Source: Candidatus Nealsoniibacteriota bacterium
GTDB taxonomy: Bacteria; Patescibacteriota; Minisyncoccia; Minisyncoccales; MHMH01
Direction of reading: 5' to 3'
NCBI GenBank assembly: GCA_016181985.1
Contig: JACOYG010000017.1
Location: forward strand, 1 to 8,980
Length of the DNA: 8,980 nucleotides
Below the pieces are notes generated by a model, which worked only from the letters and a program-made list of their open reading frames with translations, was not told the DNA's origin and made no database searches. Shown one piece after another: positions 6,770 to 8,980 of the stretch (the stretch's first letter is position 1; every line of letters starts with the position of its first letter). The translations under genes were made by a program, and so were the position numbers.

Positions 6770-7134
6770 TTGTAAAAATACTAATTGGCCACATCGTCGG
6801 AGATTACTGGCTTCAGACTTCGGCAATGGCTTACGGCAAATCAAAAAAAGGCGTTAAGGGAACTCTTTGGTGCACGCTTCACTGTTTAATCTACACTTTA
6901 TCCGTTTGCCTGTTTATCTGGAATTTCCAGCCATTGATTATTTTCCTGGTATTCTTGAGCCACTGGCCGATTGACCGATGGTCTCTTGCTCTGAAGTGGC
7001 TGAAGATAATAAGAAGGAACGATTTTGATAATCCAAACCAGCTTAAAAGCACCTTTACGGCAATCGTTTATGTTGTAATGGACAATAGCCTGCATTTCTA
7101 TCTTCTCTGGCTGATTGTTACAAAATTAACATGA
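6757..7134 (+). CDS. DUF3307-like small membrane protein
   Basis: The function is unknown; 125 residues. It resembles DUF3307 in its order of polar residues within hydrophobic segments: HIVGDYWLQ (His12, Asp16, Gln20), a Lys-rich loop, LHCLIY (His42), LSHWPIDR (His69, Asp73) and MDNSLHF (Asp109, His113). His-x3-Asp pairs in or near membrane helices resemble the spacing in membrane metal-dependent hydrolases such as the YdjM/DUF457 group, so a metal site is a reasonable inference but not shown. Three to four helices are likely. It is translated from a good internal ribosome site, overlaps the coaD-like gene by 13 bases and ends just before a strong terminator, so the two form a closed unit. 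Confidence 0.75.
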   Translation: MESLIVKILIGHIVGDYWLQTSAMAYGKSKKGVKGTLWCTLHCLIYTLSVCLFIWNFQPLIIFLVFLSHWPIDRWSLALKWLKIIRRNDFDNPNQLKSTFTAIVYVVMDNSLHFYLLWLIVTKLT

Positions 7135-7148
7135 TTAACCGCATAATC

Positions 7149-7180
7149 AAAAAAGCGCTTCCAAAAAGAAGCGCTTTTAT
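7149..7180. terminator. Bidirectional intrinsic terminator
   Basis: An 11-base perfect stem, AAAAGCGCTTC at 7151-7161 paired with 7168-7178, closes a six-base loop. The plus strand then has four T (7175-7178) and the minus strand six (7154-7149). It sits between the DUF3307-like stop at 7134 and the convergent 67-residue gene ending at 7200, so it can serve both. Confidence 0.9.
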
Positions 7181-7199
7181 AATCAACATCGAAATTCCG

Positions 7200-7403
7200 T
7201 TAACCCATATTCTTTCTTTCTTCCGAGGAAAATGAAGTAAGCCAAAAAATAAAAGGCCTTCTAAGCTTATCAAGCGACCATTCGTTATCTTTAAATAAAG
7301 ATGCCTTTTCTACCTTAAAACGAGAAAGCATTTCCATGGTCGTCTGTAAATCCGAAGAAGACAACTTGTTGTGTTCCACTAAAAATTGCTGTTTCTTGCT
7401 CAT
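7200..7403 (-). CDS. Hypothetical 67-residue protein
   Basis: I do not recognise a family. The protein is charged and soluble-looking. It starts MSKKQQFLVEHNKLSSSDL, has a likely helical middle (residues 18-36) and ends with RRPFIFWLTSFSSEERKN, an aromatic patch followed by polar residues. There is no membrane helix, signal or metal motif. An in-frame stop lies two codons before ATG at 7403, so this is the first possible ATG start. No Shine-Dalgarno is present. A possible promoter (TTGCTT 7436-7431, TATGAT 7414-7409) would place the transcript start at or next to the ATG, which suggests a leaderless message. A downstream terminator within 22 bases of the stop supports a real transcription unit. 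It follows the broken malic enzyme by 39 bases. Confidence 0.55.
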   Translation of the reverse strand: MSKKQQFLVEHNKLSSSDLQTTMEMLSRFKVEKASLFKDNEWSLDKLRRPFIFWLTSFSSEERKNMG

Positions 7404-7408
7404 TATTC

Positions 7409-7436
7409 ATCATAGCACCATAGGATATAAAAGCAA
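7409..7436 (-). promoter_or_regulatory. Possible promoter of the 67-residue gene
   Basis: On the minus strand TTGCTT (7436-7431) and TATGAT (7414-7409) are 16 bases apart. Initiation would fall at about 7403-7402, at the ATG itself. Both elements lie within an imperfect inverted repeat at 7409-7449. The match is moderate. Confidence 0.35.
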
Positions 7437-7449
7437 TGGGAGCTATGAT
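7409..7449. repeat. Imperfect inverted repeat over the malic enzyme stop and the next promoter
   Basis: ATCATAGC at 7409-7416 pairs with 7442-7449, then after a 1/2-base internal loop CCAT (7418-7421) pairs with ATGG (7436-7439), leaving a 14-base loop. No T-run follows on either strand. It covers the TAG at 7445-7443 and the candidate promoter of the 67-residue gene, so an operator or a weak RNA hairpin is possible. Confidence 0.5.
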
Positions 7450-8539
7450 TTAAGCTTTATGCGCTTAACTATCGTTTTTAATAATCTCTTATCGAACGGG
7501 CCGGGAATGATGTAATTTGTTTTTGGATCCTTAACTAAAGAAGCTACGGATTCGGCAATTTTACATTCAAGGGCCAAGTCGAGCTTTGTTCTGGTATCTA
7601 AAAGCCCCCTCATAACCCCGGGGAAAACAATAATCTGGCAAAAATATAATTCTTTTTTGCTTTCTTTATTTCTGCCGGAAAAATTTCGGGAACCGGGTTG
7701 GAAAGCGCAAAAATTATAGGATTCTCCCCCATCAATTCAATATCCGAACTTTTTAAAAGATTGCCGATGCCGGTAACGCCGATAAAAACATCGCTTCCTT
7801 TGAGCGCGTCCTGCAAACTGCCCTTTAAATTATCGGGGTTGGTAAGGCCGGCAATTTCCTGCACGTACTTACTGTCTCCCTCTCTTCCCCTAAAAATTAT
7901 TCCTTTGGCGTCGCAGACAAATAAATTCTTGGCTCCCTTATAATTTAATATTTTGCATATGCCGTAACCCGCGGTTCCGGCTCCCGCCAAACAAATTTTT
8001 GCTTCTTCCAATTTTTTGCCCGTAACCTTAAAAGCGTTAAAAAGAGCGGCTAAAACAGCGATTGCCACCCCCTGTTCGTCATCATGGAAAAAAATTAAAT
8101 CTCTTTTCCCGAGCTCTTCCACAATTTCCAGGCTTTTGGGCGACTTAATGTCCTCAATATTAAAAGCGGCGAAATTCGGCGACAAAATTTCAATTGTCCT
8201 GATTATTTCTTCTTTTGATTTCGTGGCCAGACAAAGCGGGAAAGCGTCAATGCCGGCAAAAAACTTGAAAAACAGGGCTTTGCCCTCCATGATCGGCAAA
8301 GAAGCTTCCGCAACGGTATCGCCGGCCCCCAAAGTTCGGGAGCCGTCGGTAATAATGGCAATATTGTTTCCCCGTGAAGTATAATCAAAAGAGGCCTTGG
8401 GATTCTTGGAAATTTCTTTAGCCGCCTCGGCAACGCCGGGAGTATAGATCAAATGGATATTTTTCCTAGAGGGCTTTATTTTCGCCCTGATCTCAATTTT
8501 CCCTTTTAACTTTTTATGAATCTTTAACGCTTCGTTCAT
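7443..8539 (-). pseudogene. NAD(P)-dependent malic enzyme, broken by an out-of-frame deletion
   Basis: An intact enzyme would decarboxylate malate to pyruvate with reduction of NAD(P). The first frame (7610-8539, 309 codons from ATG at 8539) has YTPGVAE with Tyr32, MEGKALFFK with Lys87, NIEDIK with Glu129 and Asp130, FHDDEQG with Asp153 and Asp154, the GAGTAG cofactor loop (186-191) and LSNPVPE with Asn281. After KKNYIFA (301) it slips and stops. From 7637 another frame reads QIIVFPGVMRGLLDTRTKLD and continues 64 codons to TAG at 7445-7443, clearly the normal C-terminus. Family members have ATGRSDxPNQxNN between YIFA and VFPG, so roughly a dozen codons plus a phase shift are lost, including substrate-binding asparagines. 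A simple one-base sequencing error would not explain the missing residues. DNA here is GC-rich (8281-8340 has 37 G/C of 60). Confidence 0.88.
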
Positions 8540-8552
8540 GTAATTAATAATA

Positions 8553-8963
8553 TCAAGAAAATAATTTAATGAATCCTGCCGTATTTACCCAATAATTATT
8601 CTTATTTTTTATTAGAGTATTCTTAAGATCTTCGTATTGCATTTCTCCTTTTGTTTTATTCGCTTTATTTTTTATCTCGCTATCAAATTTTAAAATATTA
8701 TTAGAATGGAGACCGTCTAAAAATGAAACGAAATGACAACGAACCGGCGATCGCTGTTTAATTATCTCTATCAATTCCAATACTTGTTTATTTTGTTCTC
8801 CGCCGCCTGTATTCAAATGCTTGGCTTCCAAAAAATAAATATCTTTGTTTTTTCTGATAATAATGTCCAATTTTTTGCCTTGGGTTCTTTGACCGATAGA
8901 AATACCGAAATTATTTTTGATATTTTTATTAGAAAAATCTCCCGATCCGGAAAACTTCGCCAT
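8553..8963 (-). CDS. PD-(D/E)XK restriction endonuclease-like protein, N-terminus possibly outside window
   Basis: This is probably the catalytic part of a type II restriction enzyme. GKKLDIIIRKNKDIYFLEAK carries Asp33, then Glu46-x-Lys48, a PD-(D/E)XK-type metal site with 12 residues between Asp and Glu. It is followed by HLNTGGGEQNKQ, a Gly-rich stretch like those after the EAK of several type II enzymes, and by HFVSFLDGLHSNN. The 136 residues from ATG at 8963 are short for such an enzyme (usually 200-350). The frame has no stop between 8963 and the window end at 8980, and no Shine-Dalgarno precedes the ATG, so the true start may lie further right. The DNA is strikingly AT-rich (8641-8700 has 12 G/C of 60), unlike the malic enzyme gene 13 bases downstream, suggesting transfer. 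No methyltransferase is visible. Confidence 0.65.
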   Translation of the reverse strand: MAKFSGSGDFSNKNIKNNFGISIGQRTQGKKLDIIIRKNKDIYFLEAKHLNTGGGEQNKQVLELIEIIKQRSPVRCHFVSFLDGLHSNNILKFDSEIKNKANKTKGEMQYEDLKNTLIKNKNNYWVNTAGFIKLFS

Positions 8964-8980
8964 ACATTTTTTATTTTTAT

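Noticed and set aside
8016..8384. Plus-strand frame of 122 codons opposite the malic enzyme
   Set aside because: Antisense of conserved malic enzyme motifs, with no start signal.
7610..8539. Malic enzyme as a naturally short 309-residue protein
   Set aside because: The conserved C-terminus continues in another frame for 64 codons right after the break.
8553..8612. TGA as a sense codon (recoded genetic code)
   Set aside because: TGA ends the nuclease-like and DUF3307-like frames in sensible places and no gene contains an in-frame TGA.

Overview
The window looks like compact chromosomal DNA from a small-genome bacterium. A member of the Candidate Phyla Radiation (Patescibacteria, Parcubacteria-like) is the best guess. 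The reasons are short or overlapping gene junctions, several starts without a clear Shine-Dalgarno, a five-helix membrane protein of the DUF5671 type that I associate with that group, moderate-to-low GC, and streamlined single-copy functions. This placement is an inference. Stops are TAA, TAG and TGA in ordinary positions, so nothing suggests a recoded TGA.

Left two thirds (1-6194, minus strand): five genes in one direction with gaps or overlaps of -17 to +52 bases, so probably one operon read from a promoter near 6225-6253. In order of transcription they are a TRIC/UPF0126-type small channel, a five-helix DUF5671-like protein with an outside C-terminal domain, an ABC-3 metal transporter ATPase and its permease (ZnuC/ZnuB-like, no binding protein here), and a UvrD/PcrA-type helicase that runs off the left edge. 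The helicase carries a complete 374-residue intein inserted exactly in helicase motif III. The intein has a GIY-YIG-like nuclease region instead of an obvious LAGLIDADG one. A 42-base near-perfect palindrome fills the ATPase-permease gap.

Middle (6200-7180): a divergent promoter region with overlapping -10 elements serves the left operon and a rightward two-gene unit. That unit holds a CoaD-like phosphopantetheine adenylyltransferase and, overlapping it by 13 bases, a DUF3307-like membrane protein rich in conserved-looking His/Asp. A bidirectional terminator closes it.

Right (7200-8980, minus strand): an AT-rich PD-(D/E)XK restriction-endonuclease-like gene whose frame is open to the right edge, then a malic enzyme gene, then a 67-residue orphan. 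The malic enzyme is broken: an out-of-frame deletion removes the conserved GRSDxPNQxNN substrate loop, and 64 codons of recognisable C-terminus continue in another frame. The AT-rich intein and nuclease contrast with GC-richer neighbours and point to acquired DNA. No stretch longer than 300 bases is without a gene, and I saw no tRNA, rRNA or CRISPR array.
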